A stretch of DNA of 64,000 nt from Eutypa lata (Eukaryota; Ascomycota; Sordariomycetes; Xylariales; Diatrypaceae): the NCBI GenBank assembly GCA_022661535.1, contig JAKULF010000005.1:3286001-3350000 (forward strand). Direction: 5' to 3'. Position numbers and translations under genes: made by a program. Of this stretch, positions 34,618 to 46,534 are shown piece after piece. Under the pieces are notes generated by a model. That model was not told where the DNA came from, made no database searches, and saw nothing but the letters and a program-made list of their open reading frames with translations. Within the stretch, counting starts at the first letter, position 1; each line of letters starts with the position of its first letter.

Positions 34618-34918
34618 TGTGGATCCCTAGGGCTAGATAATGAAAATCCCATATTATGTAATACAATAGAGCCTCTTACAATAAGAAAACTATACAATAA
34701 GAAATCTACAATACGTAAATTTATAATAGAAAAGCTATTATAAGATTTTTAAAAAATTCGTTTTATATCTTAATATTTATAAAACTTATTAATTATTAAA
34801 TAATTCTTTTCTTTTTCTTTTTTAATTAATTAATTTTAAATTTTAAATTTTAAAAAATCTTAAAATAAATATATTACGTAAACATTTAAAGTTATAAAAA
34901 GCAAAATTAAAAAATATA
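34618..34918 (+). repeat. 5' long terminal repeat
   Basis: Aligns without gaps to 40058-40358 at a constant offset of 5440 bp. It begins TGTGGATCCC and the paired repeat ends CACA, giving short TGTG...CACA terminal inverted repeats. The outer half keeps many C and G bases; the inner half is AT-converted. All differences from the 3' copy that I compared are transitions. Confidence 0.85.
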
Positions 34919-37900
34919 AATAATTATTTTTACAAACTTATATTATATTAAGTAAAAATAATAACATTTTTATTTATTTATTTAATTTTTAATTTATTTT
35001 TTTTATTTATTTTTAATATTTTCGTAATATTATAAAATAATAATTCGTTACGTATAATTTTATATTAAATTAACGAAATTAATTTAAATAAATTTAATAA
35101 TTAAATATATATTAAATTAAATAAATTTAATAAAAAGTTAAAAAGTTAATTTATAAAAATAAATTATAATATTAAATAAAATAATTAAAATATATAATAA
35201 TTAAAAAATTTAATTTAAAACTTAATTATTATTTTAATTACGAATTAAAATATAACATTAAAAATAATATTAAAAATAACATTAAAATTAATATTAATAT
35301 TTTTTATAATTAATATATTATAAAAAAACCTTTTTTTTTACGTTAAAAACTTTATTTAATAAATTAATATAAAACGAAAATTAAATAAATAATTAAATTT
35401 CGAAAAATTTAATTTAAAAATAAAAGTTATAATAATATAAAAAAAATAAATTAAAACACTTTAATTAAAAACGATTTTATCTTTTAAAGTTATAATCTTT
35501 TCGAAATATAAAAGTAAAAATAAAATCGTATTTTTATTAAATTTAAAGTTCGTTTAAATTAACGAAACGATATTTAATAAATTACGAAAAATTTAATATT
35601 AACTTTAATAAATATTTATTTTTTATAATCTTTAAGCATAATATATTTTTATTAAATTAATCGATAACTTTTAATAAGTTATAATTTACGTAAAATTATA
35701 AAAACTTAATTAAATAATATTTTTTAAAACGATAATTTAAGTTTTAAATAATTATTATTAACTTTATAAACTTATAATAAAGTTTTTAACTTTATTATTT
35801 TATTAAAATAAAAATTTAATTAACTTTATGCGTTATATTCGTAAAGCTTTTTATTAATTATCGTAAAAATATCGTAATATTTATTATAATAAAAAAGTAT
35901 TTATTTATTTTTTTTAAATATATATATTAATTATTTAATTATTTATATACGATTACGTTAATTAATAAAATACGTAATAAATAATTAAAAAAGTAATACG
36001 AAAAACCTTTATAATTATTTATTATAAAATCGAAAATAAAATTTATAATACTTTAAAAATAACTATTTAATTATATAAAACCTTTACTTCGTTTTATAAT
36101 TTAAAGATTTTCGAAATTACATTAAATAAATTAAATATAATACATTTAAAATAATTAAATATTATTATAATAATATTAATAATATTAAAGTTAAATTAAA
36201 TTTTAAATTTAAAATATAATAATTAAAAAATTAATTTTATAAAAAAACATAATTACGTAATTATAATAAACGATAATATATACTTTAATTATAAAATAAA
36301 AGATTATTAAATAAAAAATTATTAAAAAAAAGTTAAGTTTTTTAATAATAAACGTTAAAAAAGCAAAAAAATAACCTTTAAAAAAACCTTATATAATAAT
36401 AATAATTTTAAATATATTAAATTTAAATTAACTTTTAATAAATAAAAAAATAAAATTAAATTAAAAATATATTTTATTAATAATAAAGTTAACGAAAATA
36501 ATAAAAACGATAAAAGTTTAACGAAAAAATTATAATAAAATAAATTTAAATATAAATAAAAATTAAAAAAACTTTTTAAATTATTTAAAATTAAAAATTA
36601 AAAAAGCCGCGTTTATTTAATTAACGTAAACGTTAACGAAAAACTTAAACTTATACGAAATAAACTTATAAAAAAAAGCTATTAATAAATTCATAATTTA
36701 TTTAAAACAAAAACGATAAATAATTACCTTTTTAACGTTTTTTTTAATTACGATTATATTTTTTATTACGCTTTATAATTCTTAATAAAAATATAACCCG
36801 TATATAATATTATATAACTATTTACAATAAAAGAAATAAATAAATTAAAACTACGAATTTAATAAAACGTATTAATAATAATTAAATTTAAATTAAAAAA
36901 TACATTATATATATACGAGTTTATAATATTCGTTAAAATTATATCGAACGAAATATTTTTAAATAAATTAACTTTAAAAAAAAATATATTTTATAAATTT
37001 AATATATAATATAATTATAATAAAAATAATAAAAATATAATTTTAAATAAAATATCGAAAAAGTTAACATTATATTTAACATTAATTAACGAAATATTAC
37101 TTCGATATATAAATAATTATATAATTAAAATAATATATATATAATTAAAAAAATCGAAAATAAATTAATATAAAAAAATATTTATTAATAATTTTATAAT
37201 TAAAGCGTATTTATAAAAATATATTAAATAATTTTTAAAATTATTTAAATTCGTTAAAAAACGTAAAAATATTAAAATAAAAACTAAATATTATATCGAT
37301 ATAAATAATTACTTATTTATTAAATTATTATTATAAAAATATAATTTAATATAATTAAAAATAATGTAAAATTTCGTATAAAAATACATTTTAAAAATTA
37401 TACAAAACGATTAAAAACCTTAAGTAATATTAGCTTTATTAACGTTTAAAAAAGTATTTAAATAAATAATAAAATTAAATAAAAATAACATTTATATTAT
37501 TTAACGTTTTTATTATAATTATCGAAAACTTAATAAAATCATTAAGAAAAACGCTTATTTATTATTAAACGCAACGAATAAAATTTAATAAATAATAAAA
37601 CATTAATATTATTATTTTATAAACTTTAAAAATAACTTTTAATATATCGAAATTTATAAATTATATAAAAAGAAAACGGCTTTTATAACTTTATTTAATT
37701 TATACGAATAAATAATAATACTTTTCGATTTTTATAACGTATTAATAACCTTTTAAGCTTTAATAAAAAAGATTTTAATATTATTTTAAAAATTTATTTT
37801 AAAAATAATTAATAATATCGCGATATAAAAAAAAACTTTAAAATAACTTTATATAAAAGTAAAAACGTTATTTTAATAATTATTAAATTACGATATAATA

Positions 37901-40057
37901 ATTAACGTTATAAAATCGATTATATTTATTTATAAAGAAATATTTTTTAAATTCGTTATATTAAAAGAAAATATTAAAGTTAATTTAATTAAAATATTAA
38001 TAATATAAAAGCAATTAAAATTAAAAATTATAATTAAAATACGAGCTTTTATTAACGTAATAAATTATTTTCGTTATTTAATTATAAATTATTCGAAAAT
38101 GTTAATATTTTTAATAAAGTTAATCGAAAGTTTAAAAAATTATAAAATTACTTTAAATATTAAAGTTAAAATAATTTAACGATAAATTTATAACGTAATT
38201 ATAATAATATTTATCGTACGAAAATTTAATTAATAAATTCTTTATATTATAAAAACTAACGTTTTTTAACGTTATATTAATATAATTCTTTTATAATTTT
38301 ATTTATATAAAAAACGAAACGAAATAACTTTTTACTTTATAATTTATTTTTTAAAAAAGCTTATAAATATATAAATAAAATATATAACTTAAAAAAAAAA
38401 ACTTTTAAAAATAATGTTAACTTTATAATATTAACGATATTAAATAAAAGGAAAAAACGTAATAATAATAATAAATTACGAATTATTTAAAACGTTAAAT
38501 ATAAAAACTAAATAATTAATATAAATCGTTAAATTCTTTAATATTATTAAACATTACGATATATAAATCTTTTATAAATTAAATAAAGCGAATATTTTTA
38601 TAAATTATTTATTACGTTTTATCGAAAATATATAAAATTAAACGTATTTAATTAAAAATTAATTCGATTTCGTTTAAAACTTTAATTAATTAAATCGAAT
38701 TAATTTATAAATTATATATAAATACTTTTAATATAAAACGATATTATTACTTATATTATAAAAAAAATAAATATACGAAAACTTTATTTTTTATTAAAAA
38801 AAATTATATAAAATAATAATAAACGAAAGATATTTAAAAAACCCTTTATATATAATAAATATAATAATAAAAGTAAAAACTTTATAAAAAGTAATTAAAT
38901 ATAACGATTTAATAATAAATTTAAAAAAAATTTATTATAATTAAAATTATTTAATTATTAAAATCTTAATATAAAATGCTTTAAAATAATTTTAATATTT
39001 AAAAATTACTTTAATAATATAATAAGTTATATTTAAATACTTTATATATTAATTAATAAAAAAACTTAATCTTTTATTATTTAATTTATAATTAATTATA
39101 TTACTTATATTTTTTATACGTTAAACGATTAATTATATATTTATTAATTAATTTAAAATTCTTATAATTATAAAATACGTTATAAGTTAAATAAAAGCAT
39201 AATTCGTACTTTTTATATAATTTATTAATATAATATTTATAATTAAACGAATTAAAATAATTTTTAATTATTTAAAAAAATAAATTAATAATAACATTAA
39301 CGCATTTAATAATTACGAAATATAAAAATAATATTAATAATATAAATTAATAATAAAACTTATTATATTAATTTAACTTCGTAAAAACGATAAAATAAAA
39401 AAAGTTAATAATAACATTAAAAGAATTATATTATAAAAGCATTAAGTTAATTTTACGTTAAATTTATTATATTTATTTTAAAAAATAATAACGATATATA
39501 ATAAAATATTTAAATTAAATAATTATAATAATTACTTTTTAATATTTAAAATATAACTTTTATAAAAACAACTTTAAATAAAACTTTTTAAATATATTTA
39601 AAAATTAATTAAAGAAAAAAAAATAAATTTTAAAAAATAATTAATTAAATAATATAAAGCGCTTATAATTAAAAATTATTATAACGATTTAAAAACGTTA
39701 CGAAATTAAATTTAAACGTATTTATAAAAAAAAAAAAATTTAATTCGAATTTACGTTATAAAAAATTAAATATTACGAATTTATTAATATAAAAAAAAAT
39801 ACGAACTTTATTACGATAAACTTTAAATTATAATAAGTTATTATTTAAAAAATACATATTATATATAAAGTTTTAAAAAAATCGCGTTTTTATCGAAATA
39901 TAACGAAATTAATTTATTTTTTATTTATATAAATAACGATTATTTTATATAAAGCTTATAATATATAAATAAATAATTATTTAAATAAAATCGATAATGT
40001 TTATAAAATTTATTAAATTAAAATAATTAAAATAATTATTTAAAACGAAAAAAATAA

Positions 40058-40358
40058 TATAAATTTTTAAAGTTAAATAATAAAAATTTTATATTATATA
40101 ATATAATAAAATCTTTTATAATAAAAAAATTATATAATAAGAAATTTATAATACGTAAATTTATAATAAAAAAGTTATTATAAGATTTTTAAAAAATTCG
40201 TTTTATATTTTAATATTTATAAAACTTATTAATTATTAAATAATTCCTTTTCTTTTCTTTTTTAATTAATTAATTTCGAGTTCTAAATCCTAAAGAATCT
40301 TAAAGTGAATACATTACGTAAGCATTTGAGGTCATAGGAAGCGGGACCAGAAAGCACA
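40058..40358 (+). repeat. 3' long terminal repeat
   Basis: Partner of the 5' LTR with identical length. Here the left part is AT-converted, while the last 90 bp keep C and G (for example GGAAGCGGGACCAGAAAGC). No convincing 5-bp target duplication is visible. ATATGTGG occurs at both outer edges (34615-34622 and 40360-40367) but overlaps the start of the LTR, so it may be coincidental. Confidence 0.85.
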
Positions 40359-41289
40359 CATATGTGGTCATCAATCGGATTGACGGTGTATCGTACTTCA
40401 TACAAGCCTCAAATACAGGGAACTGCCTACATACAATTGGAGTTAACCGCGTTCTCGCTTCTCAACGTAGGTACCGTGGCTGATGCTGTGTAGCTTTAGC
40501 CAATAACAAAGGGTGGGGGAAGCAGGACCCTGTTGAATACTAGCGAACAAACAGGGTGGGTTTGACAGGCAAAAGAACAGGATAATGTTGGAGTACCTTG
40601 TACGTACATACAAGTATGTAGCAAGCAGCAACAAACACCACATGGCGGTTGCATCATTTCAAGTTGCTTCCTGTAGTTATCGTCTCGTTAGTATTGTACC
40701 GATGTTAGACATTAAAGGGAAGATCTCAACAGGACTATTAATGTCAGACAGAGGAGTAGAAGAATATATGCATAGGCATAGATAGACACAAGCGGAATTC
40801 ATTCGAGAAATAAAATTGAAGGACTTATGACAAGTAGATATTATTATTAAAAGGGGTCAATTGTTTCTTGGAATGTTCATATCTGGAGAGTTGACAATTG
40901 GAGCTCTCCAAGTGGGGCCTGTTATGTTATGTATGGGGGGTCTACCTATAATTCACTGTCTTCGATTCATTTAACGAAGTTGGAAACTATTGTACATATG
41001 CAGCAACCCACTTTATGTTTCATTATGTAATCAGACGGGTCGGCAGGCTGTAGTTAAACTGAATGTTCCTTAACCTTAGCTTCAGATACCTAGAGCTAGG
41101 TAAGACTTTGATATTACATGGAGTTTAGTATCAATCTGTCTTCGCTATCTCTGACTGTATTTGGTAATCTCTATAGGCGCCATCTAAAGACAATCTACCT
41201 CTTATTAACTTTTAGTATCGGGGAGATTATCTTTTGTACATCGCCTAAAACACTTCTACCCTACCAAGGCCCGGATCCATATAACTACG
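40359..41289. other. Intergenic, no gene seen
   Basis: Base composition returns abruptly to normal after the LTR. The open frames at 40443-40785 overlap on both strands and have no recognisable motifs. This is the upstream region of the next gene. Confidence 0.45.
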
Positions 41290-42637
41290 ATGGCAACTGC
41301 TCCTAGGGCCTCCGACCCTTTAAAGGTATTGGACCAGATGCTAAAAGATGTAGTACGTATAACTCACAATATATGACATGAGTATTATGATAATCTAATG
41401 AAATAATAGCTCGTTCATACAGGGAAGGCTCTGAAAGAAACACTAAAAGATGGCCCGAAAAGTGTTAACGGCGCCAGTGGTGCTGTGCGCAATAGGGCGC
41501 CCGATACCATGGTGACTTATCACAGTGCCCTGGACGATCTTGAGAGCGAAATAGTACGTCTTTTGCCTGGTAAAATATCCATCATAGCCGTATTTTACTG
41601 ACTAGAGTCCATAGACAAGGGCAAAGGCGGTCCTGACACGGGATCTAGAGAAACTGCGAGCTGCCCGTCTTCCCGCTCCCGCTCCCGTTCCAAAGGCTCC
41701 CGTTATGGATCTTCCATCCTCCGCAGCTCACACCACGAACCCGCCCCCCTTTGTTCCCAACGCAGAGAACAAACCCGTTGCTCCTTTCCCTGATATGGGC
41801 ACGGGAGATGTGGTAGACCTTACTTTGGGGAGTAAGAAGCCTTCACCCCGGGTGCCCCCGGGATCCATCAAGCCCTCAGCGCAGCCAAGTCCATCCTTGA
41901 AGAATCAAGTCAAGCCTTCGCCTAAGATGACACACAAATCAGCGCCCAAAGCAGCGCCTAAAGCAACGCCACCTGCGAAAGTGACTCCGGTACCGCCGCC
42001 TCAGATACCTCGATTGTATCCTCCACAGCCAGCACCTGGTAGTCAAATTGGATCAAGTCAAGCCGCACAGCCTCGCCCTCAGCCAGCATCGCAGAGGAAG
42101 CAGTCAGCAAGCCCATCAGTACCACGAGCTCAAGCAGCTCAGGTGGCTCAAAACGCGTCTTTGGGTTCTACATTGAGCTTGCCTTCTGGGGGCAAGCCTA
42201 GCGACGCTAATGCGGCTGGAGGAGAACTCAACTTCACTGACATGCAGTTTTCTCTGGCTCCATCAGCCAACGAGTCCCAGAATGCGCCGCCCGCACCGAT
42301 GCCCGAGTTCGACCTGACGACGTTTGCGCCGCAGGATGGCAGTAACAACTTGCTGTCCATGAGCAACTTTTCCGCAGATGGGGCGAATGCGAGCGCGAAT
42401 ACTTCCGGGCCCAATGGCGCAAACCACACAGCACCGCCTCAGGCGCCAAAGGAACCCGAGAAACCCGATACAAACCTTGACGATTTATTCAACCTTCCAG
42501 ACAACGGTAGTGGGGGTGACAATATGGACCTGGATCTCGACCTCGGTACTGGCGGCGCCACTGACAGCAACTTTGAAGAGCTGTTTTCTTATACGGATAT
42601 GGGCCAGTTCGACAATGCTTACTTTGGGCTCGAGTGA
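41290..42637 (+). CDS. Putative transcription regulator, coiled-coil plus acidic tail
   Basis: Three exons: 41290-41356, 41423-41553 and 41615-42637, giving 406 residues. The junctions follow from frame: two alternative donors or acceptors would bring in stops at once. Residues about 1-90 form a charged helical region (VVRKALKETLKDGPK, then TYHSALDDLESEI and TRDLEKLRAAR). A sequence like a SUMO-interacting motif, DVVDLTLG, lies near residue 130. The middle is Pro/Ala/Ser/Gln-rich and disordered. The C-terminus is acidic and hydrophobic, with DDLFNLPDN, DLDLDLG and FEELFSYTDMGQFDNAYFGL, like an activation domain. The helical start and acidic end weakly recall a fungal Mediator tail subunit (Med2-like). 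That is inference; no diagnostic motif proves it. Confidence 0.7.
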
Positions 42638-44993
42638 CGTGTACCATATCTCTGTAATATTTACGTTATGGTCGAGAGGTATTTAATAGCCCTCTAGATG
42701 AGATATCACACTACGTCGCATACCTATTTCAGAAGCAGGCTTCTGGTATGCAGTGGACATTATCGCGGGACCGATATGATGCCACCTACTGCACACTTAT
42801 ATATACATATACCATACGCTTTATTTAGAGATGGAGGTACCTCGAGTGAAGGGCAGCGTTAAGAATGAAGCAAAAAAGCTAAATGTTTCTCCGCCCAGTG
42901 ATGTGATTCCAAGTCGATGTTTACACTATGCCACCATGTTCTTCCTTCTTTACCCGAGATCAATATTTCATCATATATCTTACGTAGTATCAAGATAATA
43001 CTCTCTACTTAGTCGAAAAAGGGGCTACGTCAATTATACACAAGCAAGGAATAGGAGATACTATATATAGATTAATATTTAGGGAATGCATGTTCGTATC
43101 ATCCTAGACGTGAAAGGTAACCGATTACAGAAAATGTCATTAGACAAGCTTTCCTTCCGAGGTCACAATTGAACCACGTCCGTACTATATCTCGACGGTC
43201 GATCGGTTATGGTCGCGCCTACCGGCGAGACAGCCCCTTCACGAAGTTGGCCTTGCGGTACAACCCTGGCCTTCGACTTGTCACCACCACGGGCCTTGGC
43301 AACAACCATGCTAAACGAGTACTTCCGCGCGCGGGAGGCTGTCCCTCACACACGCCAAATCGATCCACTTCCTTTTCTCCGCCTGCGCGGTTGTATCCAT
43401 TGATAACTGCGGCGTCTCCTATCCAAAGGTGCTCATGTGGCCGATGGGGACGCCTCGTCGGCATCGTCTTAGCAGTGGTACGCTTCCATGTGGGCATCGT
43501 CACGGCTGGCTGGAGATCCCGGGGTTCGCACGGCAGGGATAATGCCATATACACTAGATACAGTCTCTAGGGATGGGTCCTAGTTACGTGTAGACCTGAA
43601 CATCTACTGCTCTTCTCGATAGATCGATCCGCTTCTACTAACCTCTCATGCCTAAGCAGCATCCTCCCTCATCTCCAACAATAGCCTCATCATGGCGACG
43701 GCAGTAGATTGATCTTATCGGAAAGGCGAAGTACGAGAACGCCCTTCTCTGCGTCGCGAGATCAGAGGAGTGAGATCGATCGTAGATAGGGGTATGGACC
43801 GAAACTGGAAGGCTGTTAGCTAGTGCGGGAATTGACGTCTGGTTCTAGCTGATAGTGCCACTCGAATATGCTTCTACCTAGTTCAAGTCGACCAAAGAAA
43901 CTATCATGCCTTGGCGAAGGTAAGGTGAGGACGAGGCGTAGGGAGAAGGGCTGAATTGGCCTTCGGGTGATGAAATCGCGTACCAATTTGAAGGTTGTGC
44001 AACCCTGCTGACTGATAGGCCATAGTTCAGAAGCTCAAGATTAGATTATTACCCTTGGTAGCAGGTTTTGACTATAATAAAGCACCTTGATATCCCGTGT
44101 AACCTCGTAAGCCCCGTCGGTCTTCATAGTCCCCCTTGTTTTCCCCGGTCAAAACTTAACACACAAGTTATTCACGTAATAAGAGGGGGCCCTGCTGGAT
44201 TTCTGAGAACCCGGATGGGCTATCAAACCTGCTTTAAACATGTTTTGCATATCGAATGATGTTCTGTTATGTAGATTCAATGCGGTCTAACCGAAACCCC
44301 GTTGCCCGATTACCACACGGATGGGTCAGCAGAGTCGCACCGTATCGAAATGGCGTATAACAAATATACTACTAGCCGGAGACTAACACGTATGGGGTGT
44401 CACCGAAGCCAGATCTCTAGGTAGTCTGTCAGTGGTGGGTTTACGAAACTGCGCCAGAAAGGGAAATGTGTATGTGACGCCATTTCTCGTGTCACCATGC
44501 TAAGCCTTTCAAAGTTGCCAACTTAGACCATCTAGGAACATGCTATTCTCTATAAGGAATTGATATTTGGATGAATTTGGATATTCTTCTTCTTACAAGG
44601 CAAACCATGTTTTCACAACGGCTTCGATAAAGCTCGATATATGTACATGTTCTCTCCCAGACCGAATCTCAGAGCTGCGTTGGTTCGGCCTAAAGCTATA
44701 AGTCATCACTTTATAAACCAGCTTATAAATCAGCTCACATACCCTTGAAGAAGCTCCAGAATCATGCATGTTTGCACAGAGTTACCATGGCATCGGCACA
44801 TTAGCGGACTACCATGGCCACTATGTCGTTGCGAAATTTACTCACTTTGGGAGACCATGATATCCCTGGAGAGCTTTGTATTCTATGCCCGCAAACGTAT
44901 AACTAGTCCTGCCGGCCCCGATGTCATCATGTTTCTGGACACTCTTGTGCCGGAATATCTCATTCCTCTTTCGTAGAACGGGTATTAACACTT
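42638..44993. other. Intergenic region with a GC-rich bidirectional open block
   Basis: Mostly non-coding. At 43169-43570 a GC-rich block is open on both strands: 133 codons on plus and 111 codons on minus (43554-43219). The minus product is Arg-rich and ends GLYRKANFVKGLSRR. I recognise neither. The block could be a small real gene, a conserved exon of a lost gene, or chance. The rest, 43.6-44.9 kb, has nothing I can support. Confidence 0.4.
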
Positions 44994-46534
44994 ATGATGT
45001 CCGAGCCAACCGCTGCATATGAGAGCGGCCAGGAACCTAGGATTAGTCAAACACTACTGCTGGTAAGTCCCAGATGAAACAATACTGGATCCTCAATGGC
45101 ATGCTGAATTGTGCAAGGGAATAACTTGGTCGTTATGCGGAGTTGCCGGTGCTTTGCTGGTTGGGCGACTGAGTATTCGCAAGTGTTTCTTACACCAGTT
45201 CAGCATTGATGATTACTCGACGGCCTTGGCTTTCCTCTGCCTCCTAGGAAACGCTACTCTAATAACGGGTATAATGCCTAAAAGTAAGTGCTCTTTCTTT
45301 TCCAAAAGCTCTCTTCTAAATATTCGCTCCCTTAATTCAGGTGCAGTTGTTGATTCTTATTTGTGATAGTGTACAGGTTACTGCAAGTTACCGCTGACCA
45401 CCCGTCACCTGTTCCTGACGATTTGAATAAGATGGACCAACTTGAGAAGGAAATGTACGGTTTTACGATCCTCTTTTGGACAACTGTTTGGATCGTGAAA
45501 GCGACTTTCCTCTCCATTATCCGAAACAATGTTCAGTTGGGGTGGCTGAAAATGGCGTGGTGGTTGATTTCACTTATCACTCTACTCACCTATATTGGCT
45601 GCGGTGAGTTCATCTGGATGCATGAGTGTTCAAAATATAAAGTATCTGAAGTATAGTGTTCGAACCATGGATATATCCTTTGCGACTCCGTTCGATATCA
45701 TCTATTGAACTGTATTGGCTACTCTGTCAGATTTATCCAAGTCCTTATTGTTCTGGAAATTAATGTCTCTTAGTTGTCTCGCATCTTTTTGCGTACGCAA
45801 CATCTAAAGGTGAGTGACTAACAAAAATTACCGTGGCAGAGATGCTTATATTCTAAAGATTCACACTATCGCACTTCGGAGGAGGCGTCTAGACTCTCCA
45901 TTATCAATCTTGACTATAGCACGGCTGCTGATGTCACCACCAGCGCATTAAGTTAGGCGGTCCAGCATTTCAAGTCGCCGTATCATGCTAACCAAGTCGT
46001 GCACTAGTTATGACCCTCTTCATCATTCTCGGTACTTCTCTTGATATTTCAGTCTTATATAAGCTTGGATTCATCACCATTGTTGGTCTCGGAGCCGTTG
46101 TTGGAGGCATCGCCGTGGTCCATGCCGTCTCCCACGCCCCCGCTCAACAAATGCCCGAGTTATCCTGGTTAACATTGTGGGCAACGGTGGAGGCCAGTGT
46201 GGCCGTCATATCCGCATGCTTAGTGGGATTCAGGGTCATTATCAACCAACCAAATGATCCAGCCTCATATGTCGACATCGTTGCTACATACAACAAGCGT
46301 GAGGGCGACGACCAAAGGGTAGACACACTATTCGCAGGCCGGGAGAGGATCGATGCGGATACCAACATCGTAGCAGAAGAGACAGAGCTGGGTGATGTTG
46401 CTGGACGCTCTACCATCACCGTCACCCGTACCTTTTCCGTGGTGAGAGGCCATCTAGCACCGAGGGCAAACGCCAGAAGCGAAGAGACCACAGACCGTGA
46501 CACTGAGTCGCAAGAAATAATGTTGTCTGAGTAG
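44994..46534 (+). CDS. Seven-TM fungal rhodopsin-domain (SAT4-type) membrane protein
   Basis: Five exons: 44994/44997-45062, 45118-45283, 45370-45641 (or 45650), 45840-45951 and 46008-46534, giving about 380 residues. Once spliced, seven hydrophobic segments appear in the family's order. They include GVAGALLVGRL, TALAFLCLLGNATLITGI, FTILFWTTVWIVKATFLS, MAWWLISLITLLTYIGCG, a helix reached through NLDYSTAADVTTSALIMTL, LGFITIVGLGAVVGGIAVV and TLWATVEASVAVISACLVGF. The YSTAAD motif before helix 5 and the WATVEASVAVI motif in helix 7 identify the fungal integral membrane 'rhodopsin domain' family. Its members are often GPCR-like (PTH11-related) or associated with gene clusters. The cytoplasmic tail is Arg/Thr/Glu-rich. 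Exon 3's end is uncertain by three codons. It is intact despite lying in a decaying neighbourhood. Confidence 0.8.

Larger units (their letters stand above)
34618..40358 (+). mobile_element. RIP-degenerated Ty3/Gypsy-like LTR retrotransposon
   Basis: A 5741-bp island of nearly pure A+T bounded by two 301-bp direct repeats. Residual cytosines are mostly in CG or CT and seldom in CA, as expected from RIP, which mainly converts CpA to TpA on both strands. A plus-strand frame at about 37,500-37,900 still shows a fossil reverse transcriptase: YRKLN at about 37520-37534, a KTAF block near 37670, and the remnant of the YxDD catalytic site near 37805-37815, read through many stop codons. Reverse transcriptase lies in the second half with over 2 kb following before the 3' LTR, which fits gag-pol order and Ty3/Gypsy type. 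No frame is intact, so it cannot code for protein. Confidence 0.88.

Noticed and set aside
34995..40050. Tandem or CRISPR-like repetition in the AT-rich island
   Set aside because: The apparent repetition is low complexity after RIP; there are no regularly spaced identical units, and CRISPR arrays are not expected in a fungal nucleus.
34613..40367. ATATGTGG at both ends of the retrotransposon as a target-site duplication
   Set aside because: The left copy overlaps the first bases of the LTR itself, and strict 5-bp flanks (GTATA versus CATAT) do not match; coincidence cannot be excluded.
44764..44976. 70-codon frame just upstream of the rhodopsin-domain gene as its first exon
   Set aside because: It ends in a stop before ATG 44994 with no phase-compatible splice to exon 2; the later ATG gives a clean exon.
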